Below are positions 7,899 to 16,296 of a DNA stretch of 64,000 nucleotides, piece by piece. Location: contig NZ_CP069526.1 in assembly GCF_016889705.1 (NCBI RefSeq), positions 5,332,001-5,396,000 on the forward strand. Direction: 5' to 3'. The notes under the pieces were generated by a model. It did not search any database. It was not told where the DNA came from and worked only from the letters and a program-made list of their open reading frames with translations. This DNA is from Amycolatopsis sp. FDAARGOS 1241 (GTDB lineage: Bacteria; Actinomycetota; Actinomycetes; Mycobacteriales; Pseudonocardiaceae). Each line of letters opens with the position of its first letter. Position 1 is the stretch's first letter. Made by a program: the position numbers and the translations under genes.

Positions 7899-10195
7899 CA
7901 CGCTCGCTCGTGCAGGAGCATGTCGCGAAGGGGCTCGTCGCCCACGCGGAGGATCTCGGTTTCGATCCGGCGCCCGGTCACCGGGCACAGGTACTCCCGG
8001 TACCGCACCTCGTAACCGGCGCGCGCCTCGTGGGTCGAGAACTCCGGACCCAGATCCCGCACCGGACGCTCGAGAACCGCGGCGCCGTCCTTGTAGTTGG
8101 CGGTCACCGGCCCGAGGAGGGCCCGTCCCGACACGGTGACGAAGTGCCACGCCCCTTCGTGCTCGACCAGCGCGAGCTCACCGCCGAGCAGGTGCAGCTC
8201 GGCCGATTCGGGGACGGTGCGCACGCCGTCGGGCACGGTCGCCTCGGCGAGGCGCTCCCGCAGCAGTTGACCCCGCCGCGCGGTCGTCGCCGCCACGTCA
8301 GCCTCACCGCCCGCGCTCAGCACCACGCCGTAGACCCGGTCCGCAGCATCGGCGGGCAGGGCGCCCGAGGCCACGTCCGAGGCGACCGAGGCGGCCTCGC
8401 GGGCCAGCGGATCACCGAAGCCGGTCGCGTTGGCCCCGGTCCACTCCCACACCCCGTCGTCGGCGATCATCAGCGCCGGGCCCTTCGCCTCGACGGCCGC
8501 CTCGGCTCCCCCGATGGCGTCGAAGTCCTGCGGGATCGCCCCGGCCTCGAACGACTTGCGCACGTCCGATCCGTGCTTGAGCCGGAAATGCCCGACCGAC
8601 CCCGGGTTCGCGCCGAACGCACCGACCACCTTGGGGAACGACTCGTCGATGTAGACCGCCGCAGCGAGACCGGGCACCCCCCATGGGATGGCGGCTTCGA
8701 CGAACCCGCGCCCACCGCGGAACTTCCCGGCACCATCGGCGCCGCCCGGAAGTGCCCGCCGGTAGAGGTAGAGCATCGGCCACAGCAGTTCGAGCTCTTC
8801 CACGTTGCTCGCCGTGCCCTCGGGGATCCAGAAGTGACCGCCGAAATCCACGCCGTCGCCCGCGGGAGACGCCGCCAGCGAACCGATCATGTTGTTGGCG
8901 TTGGTGCCGATGAACGGATTTCCCTCGGCCGTGACGCCACCGGAGATCATCGCGTAGAACGCGGGGTGGGCCGGCCCGATCGCGAGCTCGGCGATCTCCG
9001 GCTCGGCGCACGCCAGCATCTTGCCGATCACGGTACTGGCCAGGCTGATCAGCGTCTCCATCGTGTACATCCCCGCCGGGCTCACCGCGGCCGGGAAATC
9101 CGCGCAGGACAGCGTTCCGGGCACCGGCTCGAAATGCACCCGCCGGTAGACCCCGCCGTAGGCGCCGGCGAGATCCGAGGTCAGCGAAGCCGTCAGTGCG
9201 GCCAGGAAGGCACCGGCGAAACCCGCGTAGGCGACGTTGATCGAACCGGTCTGCGGGTCGGTGCCGCGGTTGTCGACATAGAGGTGCTCACCCTCCTTGC
9301 GCACCGTCGTCTGGTACACGTACGTGGCGTTGTCACCGGTGTGCGCGGCCTCGGCGTACATACGGTGCGACCAGGTGCCGTCGGGGATCTTCGCCAGCCG
9401 CTCGGCGACGGTCCGCTCGCCCGCATCCAGCACGCGGTTCATCACCGACTTCACGGTGTCCGCGCCGTAGCGATCCAGCAGCTTCGTGATCTTGTCGACG
9501 GCGACGAGGTTGGCCGAGATCGCCGCACGCAGGTCCATGTGCACGTTGGTCGGCACCCGCGACTGGCGCAGGAACATCTGCTCCAGATCCGGCCGGATCT
9601 TCCCCTGGTCCACGAGCTTGAACGGCGGGAATGCCGGCGGGTCGAGGAAAATGTCGGTCGCGTCGACGCAGAAGCTGCCCATCACGGAGCCGCCGACATC
9701 ACTGTGGTGCAGCACGTTGGAGACCCAGCAGAAGATCTCGTCGCCCACGAAGACCGGGGCGGCCACCACGGCGTCGGGCTGGTGCGGCGACCCGACGAAC
9801 GGGTCGTTGGAGACGTACATGTCCCCCGGCGCGATGCCGGGGTCCTCGGCCCGGTTCTCCAGGATCCACTTGATGGTCAGCGATTGGGAGTTGGAGAAGT
9901 ACTGCAGATACGGCCCGAGGAAGACGACATCGCCGTCCTGGGTCAGGATCGAGGGCTGGAAGTCCCGCGTGATCATGGTGACCGGCGAGACGCACAGCCG
10001 CTGCAGAGTCTGGCCGTGCTCGAGGTTGATGTTCATCAGTGAATAGCGCACGACCTCGAACGTCACCGGGTCGACCGCGGCGGACACGCCGGCGTGCAGC
10101 CGGACGCTCGAAGGCACGGCCAGTGGCTCGCTCGGGATGTACCCGCGCGCGACCCCGTCCCAGACGACACCCGCGGCTTCGGGAGAGGTGGTCAT
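7898..10195 (-). CDS. Hydantoinase B/oxoprolinase-type subunit (acetone-carboxylase beta/alpha-like) with a gamma-like tail
   Basis: 765 residues. Residues about 35-590 are the HyuB domain (DPVTFEVVRYSLMNINLEHG, PGDMYVSNDPFVGSPHQPD). This family works with a HyuA-type partner in ATP-dependent hydrolysis or carboxylation: N-methylhydantoinase, 5-oxoprolinase, acetone and acetophenone carboxylases. The last ~110 residues go beyond a standard HyuB (LLGPVTANYKDG, then YEVRYREYLCPVTGRRIETE) and resemble the small gamma subunit of acetone carboxylases, fused here. Only one Cys of the expected metal-binding set is visible, so metal binding may be lost. The gene is coupled at both ends by TGATG overlaps to hyuA-like and ligase genes. 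The exact reaction is unproven. Confidence 0.85.
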   Translation of the reverse strand: MTTSPEAAGVVWDGVARGYIPSEPLAVPSSVRLHAGVSAAVDPVTFEVVRYSLMNINLEHGQTLQRLCVSPVTMITRDFQPSILTQDGDVVFLGPYLQYFSNSQSLTIKWILENRAEDPGIAPGDMYVSNDPFVGSPHQPDAVVAAPVFVGDEIFCWVSNVLHHSDVGGSVMGSFCVDATDIFLDPPAFPPFKLVDQGKIRPDLEQMFLRQSRVPTNVHMDLRAAISANLVAVDKITKLLDRYGADTVKSVMNRVLDAGERTVAERLAKIPDGTWSHRMYAEAAHTGDNATYVYQTTVRKEGEHLYVDNRGTDPQTGSINVAYAGFAGAFLAALTASLTSDLAGAYGGVYRRVHFEPVPGTLSCADFPAAVSPAGMYTMETLISLASTVIGKMLACAEPEIAELAIGPAHPAFYAMISGGVTAEGNPFIGTNANNMIGSLAASPAGDGVDFGGHFWIPEGTASNVEELELLWPMLYLYRRALPGGADGAGKFRGGRGFVEAAIPWGVPGLAAAVYIDESFPKVVGAFGANPGSVGHFRLKHGSDVRKSFEAGAIPQDFDAIGGAEAAVEAKGPALMIADDGVWEWTGANATGFGDPLAREAASVASDVASGALPADAADRVYGVVLSAGGEADVAATTARRGQLLRERLAEATVPDGVRTVPESAELHLLGGELALVEHEGAWHFVTVSGRALLGPVTANYKDGAAVLERPVRDLGPEFSTHEARAGYEVRYREYLCPVTGRRIETEILRVGDEPLRDMLLHERA

Positions 10196-12276
10196 CAGGA
10201 CTCCTTCGAGGTGGGAAGCTGCAGGCGAAGTTCGTTGCGGGAGCCGGTGGACAGCGACGCGCCAGGCGGCACGGCGATGGTCGTGTGCGCGAGTTCGACG
10301 AGCGCCGGGCCCGAGACCGTCCCGGTCACGCCACCGCGGTGCACGGCGGTCGGGGTCCAGCCGCTGCCGGGCCAGTAGACCTCGGTCTGTTCCACGGGCA
10401 CGGCCGGCTCGCTGTGCGGCGCGGGAATCGGGATGCCCGCCGCGACGGACGCCCGGGCCCGGAACGCGAACACCTCGACCGTCTGGAACATCGCGGTCCC
10501 GCCGGAGCCGTAGCGACGGACGTACTCGGCGTCGAAGTCGGCCAGCAGCCGCTTGCCGTCCGCGGGCAGCACCACCGGAATCTCCAGGCTGTGCATCAGC
10601 TGCTCCCGGAAACGCATCAGGGCGTCGATCTCGACGACCACGTCGGCGCCGAACCCGGCCGCGGCCAGCTCGGCACGGGCAGCGGCTTCCACCTCCGCGA
10701 CGCCGGCGGCGAGAGCAGCGGCCTGCTCCCCCTCGAACGGCGCGAGCAGGCCACGTTCGAGCTCCTTGTACAGCACCACGTCGCCGGAGGCGATCCCGTA
10801 GGCCGACAACGTCGACGCGCCGTTGCCCAGCGGGACGATCACCTCGCGCACACCGGACTCGGCCGCGTAGCCGAAGGCGTGCACCGGGCCTGCGCCACCG
10901 TAGGCGTAGAGCACGTAGTCGCGCGGATCGTGCCCACGTTCGAGCGTCTGCTGCCGGATCACCGTCGCGGCACGCATGTTGTTGATCTCCAGGATCCCGG
11001 CGGCGGTCTCCTCCAGCGACATCCCGAGCTGCTCGGCGAGCCGCCCGACCGCGCTGACAGCCGCGTCGCGATCCAGCGGCATCCGGCCGTCCAGGAAAGC
11101 CGCCGGCCGCAGGAATCCGAGCACGACATCGGCGTCGGTGACCGTGGGCTCGGTGCCACCGCGGCCGTAGCTGGCCGGCCCGGGCTCGGAGCCCGCGCTC
11201 TGCGGCCCCACGCGCAGACCACCCGTCGCCTCGTCGAACCGGGCGAGAGTTCCTCCGCCGCAGGCAATGGTCTTCACCGCCAGGTGCGGCAGCCGGTAGG
11301 TGTACTGGTCGATAACGTTGTCCTCCGCCATCACCGGTTTGCCGTCGATCACCAGGCCGATGTCGAACGACGTGCCACCCATGTCGGTGGCCACGACGCG
11401 GTCGTGGCCGTACGCCTGAGCGAGCGTCGCGACTCCGGTCAAGCCGCCGGCCGGGCCGGAGTCGATGGTGCCCAGCGACGTCGCCACGGCCGCCTCCGCC
11501 GGCAGGACACCGCCGTTGGACTGCATCACCAGCAGCGGTTCGGTGAGCCCGGTGTCGCTGAGACTGGCGGCGAGCCGGGTGAGGTAGCGAGAGCACGCCG
11601 GGCCGACGTAGCCGTTCATCACCGTCGCGACGGTGCGCTCGTACTCGCCGAGCCGCGGTGACACTGCCGCCGAACTGGACACGAACACATCGGGCGCAGC
11701 GGCGGCCAGTGCCTCGACCAACGCCGTCTCGTGCTTGGCGTTGGCGAACGACCACAGCAGCGAGATCGCGATCGAGTCCAGCCGGTGCGCGGCGATCATC
11801 CGCGTGATGTCCTCGACCGCCTGCTCCGTGTCGAGGTCGACCACGACCGTGCCGGAGGCGTCGATCCGCTCGTGCACCTCCTGAACCGCTCCAGGCACCG
11901 TGATCGGCTGCGGAAGCCGGCTGCCGTGGACCGCGAAAACGTCCTCGATGGAGCGGCCGGCTACCCGGCCCGACCCGCGCATCATCGACAGGGCATCGCC
12001 GTGACCCGCGGTCGCGACCAGGCCCACCCGGGCACCCGCCCGCTCGAGGACGGCGTTGGTGCCGATCGTCGTGCCGTGGCCGAACCGGGTGGTTCGCGCC
12101 AGCAAAGTGGTCAGGTCGAGCCCATCGGCCTCCGCAAGCCGCCTGAGACCGGTCATCACCCCGGACACGGGATCATCCTTTGTGGACAAAACCTTCGCCG
12201 CGCGGTGGTTGCCGTGCCGGTCGACGAGCACGCAGTCGGTGAAGGTGCCACCGATGTCTACGCCGATGTAGTACAT
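10195..12276 (-). CDS. Hydantoinase A/acetone-carboxylase-type ATP-binding subunit
   Basis: 693 residues of the HyuA (ASKHA-fold) family, the ATP-using partner of HyuB. The N-terminal phosphate-binding motif is YYIGVDIGGTFTDCVLVD; the second is VATDMGGTSFDIGLV, followed by CGGGTLARFD. The start ATG at 12276 has a clear RBS (AGGAGT about 8 bp upstream) and lies 20 bp after the SDR gene. Together with the downstream HyuB it should form a carboxylase or cyclic-amide hydrolase complex. The flanking SDR and CoA ligase make ketone carboxylation (1-phenylethanol dehydrogenase / acetophenone carboxylase / benzoylacetate-CoA ligase logic) the more attractive reading than hydantoin hydrolysis, but sequence alone does not decide. 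Confidence 0.9.
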   Translation of the reverse strand: MYYIGVDIGGTFTDCVLVDRHGNHRAAKVLSTKDDPVSGVMTGLRRLAEADGLDLTTLLARTTRFGHGTTIGTNAVLERAGARVGLVATAGHGDALSMMRGSGRVAGRSIEDVFAVHGSRLPQPITVPGAVQEVHERIDASGTVVVDLDTEQAVEDITRMIAAHRLDSIAISLLWSFANAKHETALVEALAAAAPDVFVSSSAAVSPRLGEYERTVATVMNGYVGPACSRYLTRLAASLSDTGLTEPLLVMQSNGGVLPAEAAVATSLGTIDSGPAGGLTGVATLAQAYGHDRVVATDMGGTSFDIGLVIDGKPVMAEDNVIDQYTYRLPHLAVKTIACGGGTLARFDEATGGLRVGPQSAGSEPGPASYGRGGTEPTVTDADVVLGFLRPAAFLDGRMPLDRDAAVSAVGRLAEQLGMSLEETAAGILEINNMRAATVIRQQTLERGHDPRDYVLYAYGGAGPVHAFGYAAESGVREVIVPLGNGASTLSAYGIASGDVVLYKELERGLLAPFEGEQAAALAAGVAEVEAAARAELAAAGFGADVVVEIDALMRFREQLMHSLEIPVVLPADGKRLLADFDAEYVRRYGSGGTAMFQTVEVFAFRARASVAAGIPIPAPHSEPAVPVEQTEVYWPGSGWTPTAVHRGGVTGTVSGPALVELAHTTIAVPPGASLSTGSRNELRLQLPTSKES

Positions 12277-12296
12277 ACGCAACTCCTGACTCTGGA

Positions 12297-13061
12297 TCAG
12301 CGGTAGAAGCCGCCGAGGGTGAGACCGGCGCCTCCGTCGAGGCGCAGGGTCTGGCCGGTCGTGTAACCGGCGGCCGGGGACAGCAGGTACAAGATCGAGC
12401 CGACCACCTCGCCCAGGGTGGCGACCCGTTGCAGCGGAACCGAGGCGAGCAGCCGCTCCCGCGCCGAGTCCGGCATCGACAGCACCTTCGGGGTGGCGAA
12501 CAACCCGGGCGCGACGGCGTTCACCCGGATCCCGTCGGTGGCCCACTCGGCCGCCAGGGTCCTGGTCAGCCCGAGCACACCCGCCTTCGCCGCCGCGTAG
12601 GACGCCTGGCCCGGCAGACCATCCTGCGCCGCGACCGAGGACAAGAAGACGAGCGACGATTTCCCCGCCGCCTTCAACGCGGGGTACGCGGCCTGCGCGA
12701 CCACGAACTGCGCCAGCAGGTTCGCCTCGACATCGGCCCGGAAGGCCGCCAACGGGAAGGTCTTCGCCCGATGGATCGTGTCCACGATCCCCGCGCCGCC
12801 GACCAGGGCGTCGATGCCGCCAAGCAGCTCACCGGCCCGCTCGACGGCGTGCCGCGCGGCCTCGGCGTCGGTAAGGTCGGCTTCGACGAGCCGCACCCCC
12901 GGAGCGTTCGACGTGCCCGGCCGGTCGATCCCGACCACGGCGACGCCGAGGCTTTCCAGTACGGACGTGAGCTCACGCCCCAGACCCCCGGCGGCACCCG
13001 TGACCACCACCCGGTCGACTGCCGATGGCACCGTCGACCATGCCGAACCGGCCTCCGCCAT
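12297..13061 (-). CDS. Short-chain dehydrogenase/reductase, first gene of the ketone operon
   Basis: 254 residues, classical SDR: cofactor motif VVVTGAAGGLGRE, acidic end of beta2 (VGIDRPG, suggesting NAD preference), LVGGAGIV in place of NNAG, catalytic S-Y-K in VFLSSVAAQDG and ASYAAAKAGVLG, and C-terminal LRLDGGAGL. The ATG at 13061 is chosen over 13079 because AAGGTGG lies at the right distance. It is the promoter-proximal gene; two palindromes upstream are the likely operator sites. It probably interconverts a secondary alcohol and the ketone used by the downstream enzymes. Confidence 0.9.
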   Translation of the reverse strand: MAEAGSAWSTVPSAVDRVVVTGAAGGLGRELTSVLESLGVAVVGIDRPGTSNAPGVRLVEADLTDAEAARHAVERAGELLGGIDALVGGAGIVDTIHRAKTFPLAAFRADVEANLLAQFVVAQAAYPALKAAGKSSLVFLSSVAAQDGLPGQASYAAAKAGVLGLTRTLAAEWATDGIRVNAVAPGLFATPKVLSMPDSARERLLASVPLQRVATLGEVVGSILYLLSPAAGYTTGQTLRLDGGAGLTLGGFYR

Positions 13062-13087
13062 CCAATGCCACCTTGTCATCCGAATTC

Positions 13088-13109
13088 GTGTCGATCATTC
13101 GATCGACAC
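13088..13109. promoter_or_regulatory. TetR-type operator 1
   Basis: Perfect inverted repeat GTGTCGATC-N4-GATCGACAC between the divergent SDR operon and tetR. It shares the core TGTCGATC-N4-GATCGACA with the site at 13151-13182. Confidence 0.75.
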
Positions 13110-13150
13110 GGACGTTAGGGCGATCACAGCCGGGGAGTCAAGGGTTTTCG

Positions 13151-13182
13151 GCCGCATGTCGATCAATCGATCGACATGCGGC
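13151..13182. promoter_or_regulatory. TetR-type operator 2
   Basis: Perfect inverted repeat with 14-bp arms (GCCGCATGTCGATC-N4-, then the complement) just upstream of the tetR start. The same core as operator 1 in the same intergenic region argues for one regulator binding both. Confidence 0.75.
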
Positions 13183-13205
13183 CAGGTTCCGTTACCATCG
13201 GTGAC

Positions 13206-13560
13206 ATGGCCAGGAAGAAGTCGCTCGACGGACCCGTGCTGCACGAGCAGATCCTCGAAGAGGCCAGCAGGTTGTTTTCCGAGCGGGGCCATGGGGCAAC
13301 GTCCATCCGGGACATCGCCGACGCGGTGGACATCTCGTCCTCGACGATGTAGCACCACTTCACCAGCAAACAGGACGTGCTGCACGCCGTCATCTCCCGG
13401 TTCATGACCGACTTCGCACCCTGAGCCCGACCCAGCGAATCCGACAGGCGGTCCGCCTCCACATCGAGATCAGCGACGACCGGCGCCCCGAACTCGTCGA
13501 CCGCTACATCGAGATCGTCCTGACCATACTGGGTGCGCGCGCCGCGCATGGCCGCCGGTG
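13206..13560 (+). pseudogene. TetR-family repressor with an in-frame stop codon
   Basis: From ATG 13206 the translation is a textbook TetR N-terminus: LHEQILEEASRLFSERG, ATSIRDIADAVDISSSTM, then TAG at 13350-13352, then HHFTSKQDVLHAVI in the same frame. The position of the stop is normally Tyr in SSTMYHHF, so a TAC/TAT codon has become TAG by one base. After 13424 the frame closes, and another frame carries IRQAVRLHIEISDDRRPELVD, the start of the ligand domain, before degenerating. The repressor is therefore non-functional, unless the stop is suppressed. It is divergent from the SDR-Hyu-ligase-BVMO operon that it presumably controlled. Confidence 0.85.
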
Positions 13561-13854
13561 CTCTTGACTGCCGGACCTTCTGCGCGCAGGGGCGATCATC
13601 AGTCGACACGCATCAGCGCTCTACCGCGCGCCTCCACGCCGCCGGCACCTTTCAAGGGCCAGAATTGGAGCGAACAGCCCGGCACACCAGGTTCTAACCG
13701 AGAGCACAAGCTCGACGGAACAGGCCAGGCAGCTGGCCGTCGCCGACCCCGGCGCCCGGCTCAGATTGACCACCGCTGCGAGACTGCGCGGGCGGCCCGG
13801 AGGTCATCAGGCCCCGCGATGGTGAGGGTGCCCTCCAGGCCGGTGTCCGGCGCG

Positions 13855-14077
13855 TTGCTCACCAGAGGGGTTCGACATCGACGTGACTCGACACCGTCGG
13901 CGCGGTGTCCGGCTTGCTGCGGAGCCAGTCTGCGATTTCCGCTGAGGACGTCAGCCACACTCGGTCGTCGCCCCGAAGCTGCCGGAGCAGTGCTCGAACG
14001 GTGTCGAGCCGCTCGGGAATGTCAAGCCACAGCACGTGGAAGACGAATGAGTGAAGCCACCACGCTCACTCATTACG
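13855..14077 (-). pseudogene. Polysaccharide-deacetylase-like C-terminal fragment
   Basis: The minus strand encodes WWLHSFVFHVLWLDIPERLD followed by TVRALLRQLRGDDRVW and LTSSAEIADWLRSKPD, ending in a TAG. The pattern (His-x-Phe, ERLDTVRALL, WLTSSAEIADW) matches the end of NodB-type deacetylases. No catalytic N-terminal part is found upstream. Confidence 0.45.
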
Positions 14078-14881
14078 TCCACGTCAGTATGACGGCTACG
14101 CGCCCAGCTCAGGAGCGACGAGTGTCCACGGCCGCCGGCGCGGGGCGATCGACGGCCGCCCTGTTTCGACAGGTCGGCGAGAACCGGCACACGCCGCGCA
14201 ACGCCATCGAAGGCCGGGGAGCTGCCGTGCGTGCTCGGCTGCGCACCTGACCAGTACGCGTCGGTACCATTCGGCGGGGAATCCGGGCGGACCGGATCGT
14301 CGTCCACACCCAGCGGGTCCAGCTGCTGCTGATCAGCGCAAAGCTCGGACGGTCCGAATCCGAGCACGCCACCTTGTGCGACCACGTGTGCGCGCGGACC
14401 GCCGTAGGCATCGTTCGAACCCGCACAACGCACCGGCCGGGCGTTCGCCGAAGAGCGGGTCCGGTTCGCCGAGTCGCGTACCTCCGCCGCGGTCCACACC
14501 GAGATTGCCCGCCGAGGGCGAAGGTCAGGAAACCGACCACTTCGACGACATCGGCGCGATCTGGCTCACTCGCCGCAACTCTGCGTGCCCGTGGGGACGC
14601 CGGGTGGCCCGCGGCAAAGGCCTCCGATATGGAGTGGGTCCAAGGCAAACCGCACCTCAACCAAGCTCTTCCCCGCTCCCCCAGGAATCCGGCTACCCGT
14701 CGTGGCCGAATACACCGTAGGCGCGGACTGGCCCCGCGAAGCGGGCGCACTCGTTGGCCGGCCGGGCGGGCCGACGTGATCGACCAGGCGCGCACGGTCG
14801 TGGGCCTCGTGCTGCAAGCCCCGCCCCGCAGCGCCAGTGTGCTCGTGGTGGGCGGTGGTCGTGCTGAAGACGGTGGCCGCT
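14078..14881. other. Long gap of decayed sequence
   Basis: About 800 bp with open frames on both strands but no recognisable domain, convincing start or RBS. It lies between two truncated genes and is best read as degraded coding DNA. Confidence 0.4.
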
Positions 14882-15428
14882 TCAGTTTGGCCAGGGGTTG
14901 CCGAGCATGAGCTCGACCGTGGTCGGCCGCCGGAAGCCTGGGACGAAGTGCTCGAGCACATCGGCGTTCACGGTGCCGTGCGTGGTGTCGGGGCGATCCT
15001 TGTTCCCGTCGACGTAGGCTTTCAGGAACTCGGACTTGAAGTCTTCTCGCGGGTGGACGCCGACGATCTCCTTGATCTGATCCTGGTCGATCCAATCCAA
15101 ACCTACGCCGAGAACATCGGTCAGCACGCCAAGATTGGTGGTCGCGATTTCCGCGCCCATCTTACTGGGAATGCCCGGCGTCGTGTGCAGCGCGATCGCC
15201 GCCCACACCGTGTCGGTAGCGGCGGTCGAAAAACCGCGCTCGAGCAAGAACTTGCGGGCGTGGTCGGCGCCATCGACCTCGAAACGCTGTTCGACCTCGG
15301 AGAAGGGCTTCAGCAGGCCGGTGTCGTGGAACATCGCGGCCAGGTACAGCAGCTCCGGGTCCGGCTCCACGCCGAGCTTCTGCGCGTGAATCAGGCTGAA
15401 GAAGAAGACCCGCCGGGAGTGGTGGTAA
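14882..15428 (-). pseudogene. HD-domain phosphohydrolase-like protein, 5' end removed by IS5
   Basis: The minus strand encodes about 180 residues: YHHSRRVFFFSLIHAQKLGV, PELLYLAAMFHDTGLL, FSEVEQRFEVDGADHARKFL, VWAAIALHTTPG. The H...HD...D metal-site pattern of the HD superfamily is visible (the first His in NHSRR/HHSRR, then FHD). It resembles cyanamide-hydratase-like HD proteins. The start is missing because the IS5 end sits at 15429; DNA on the far side of the IS belongs to an unrelated RHS gene. The C-terminus (TTVELMLGNPWPN) is intact. Confidence 0.7.
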
Positions 15429-16296
15429 GAGCTTGTCTCATTTGGCGAGTTTCTTGTGGCAGGTGATGGTGGCGGCGAGGGTGAGGAAGGCGAGGTAGTG
15501 GCCGGCTTTGCGTTCGTAGCGGATGGTCAGTCGCCGGTAGCCGGTCAGCCAGGCGATGGACCGTTCGATCACCCACCGGTGTTTGCCGAGTTTCTCGGCG
15601 GATTCGATGCCCTTGCGGGCGATGCGCGGGACGATCCCGCGCTGGCGCAGCCAGGCGCGCAGGGCGCGGATGTCGTAGGCCTTGTCGGCGTGGAGTTTGG
15701 CCGGTTTCCGGCGCCGCGGTCCGCGGCGCGATCGGATCGGCGGCAGCGCGTTGACCAGAGGTCTGAGCGCGTGGCTGTCGTGAGTGTTGGCCGCGGAGAT
15801 CGCGACGGTCAGGGGCAGCCCGGCCCCGTCGGACAGTACGTGGATCTTCGAGCCCGGTTTGCCGCGGTCGACCGGGCTCGGACCGGTCAGACCGCCCCCC
15901 TTTTGGCCCTGACGGATGCTCCGTCGAGGACCGCGCGAGACCAGTCGATCAAACCCCGGCCGCCCAGTTCGTCCAGCACTGCCTGATGCAACTGCCGCCA
16001 CAGCCCGGCCTCGGTCCATTCGGTGAACGTCCGGTGCGCCGTGGGCACCGATACCCCGAACGAGGGCGGCAGGTGCCGCCACGCACAACCACTGGTCAAC
16101 ACGAACACGATCGCCGTGAACACCGCCCGCGGATCAGTCCGCGCACGACCACCACCCTGCGGACGCTCCTTTGCCGGCGGGACCAGCGGTTCCACCAACG
16201 CCCACAAGTCATCGGGCACCAGCCGTTGCGACAGCGAGTCGATCACGGTACAAGATCATTGCAGCCCAGCGGGAAAGATCCAAACGAGACACGCTC
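15429..16296 (-). mobile_element. IS5-family (IS427-like) insertion sequence
   Basis: 868 bp with imperfect terminal repeats (GAGCTTGTCTCATTTGG at 15429; its counterpart ending GAGACACGCTC at 16296). It carries one two-frame transposase on the minus strand. The flanking triplets (TAA left, TGA right) do not form an identical target duplication, and the flanks are unrelated genes, so the element marks a rearrangement junction. A shorter relative lies at 56.04-56.25 kb. Confidence 0.82.
15438..16246 (-). CDS. IS5-family transposase made by frameshift
   Basis: The first frame (start 16246, MIDSLSQRLVPDDLWALVEP) holds the DUF4096-type N-terminus and the first DDE Asp region (LIDWSRAVLDGASVRA), ending at 15887. 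The second frame continues with KGGGLTGPSPVDRGKPGSKI, LHADKAYDIRALRAWLRQRG and RWVIERSIAWLTGYRR, ending at 15438. The frames overlap at AAAAGGGGGGC (minus strand, near 15895), the kind of slippery run used for programmed -1 frameshifting in this IS group. Both halves look intact, so the element may be active. Confidence 0.85.

Noticed and set aside
7832..10042. 736-codon plus-strand frame opposite the HyuB gene
   Set aside because: Shadow of the real gene: His/Arg/Gly-rich, no motifs, no RBS.
10195..12276. Naming the HyuA/HyuB pair as 5-oxoprolinase or N-methylhydantoinase
   Set aside because: The family covers several reactions and the neighbours (SDR, CoA ligase) fit ketone carboxylation better; only a family-level name is justified.
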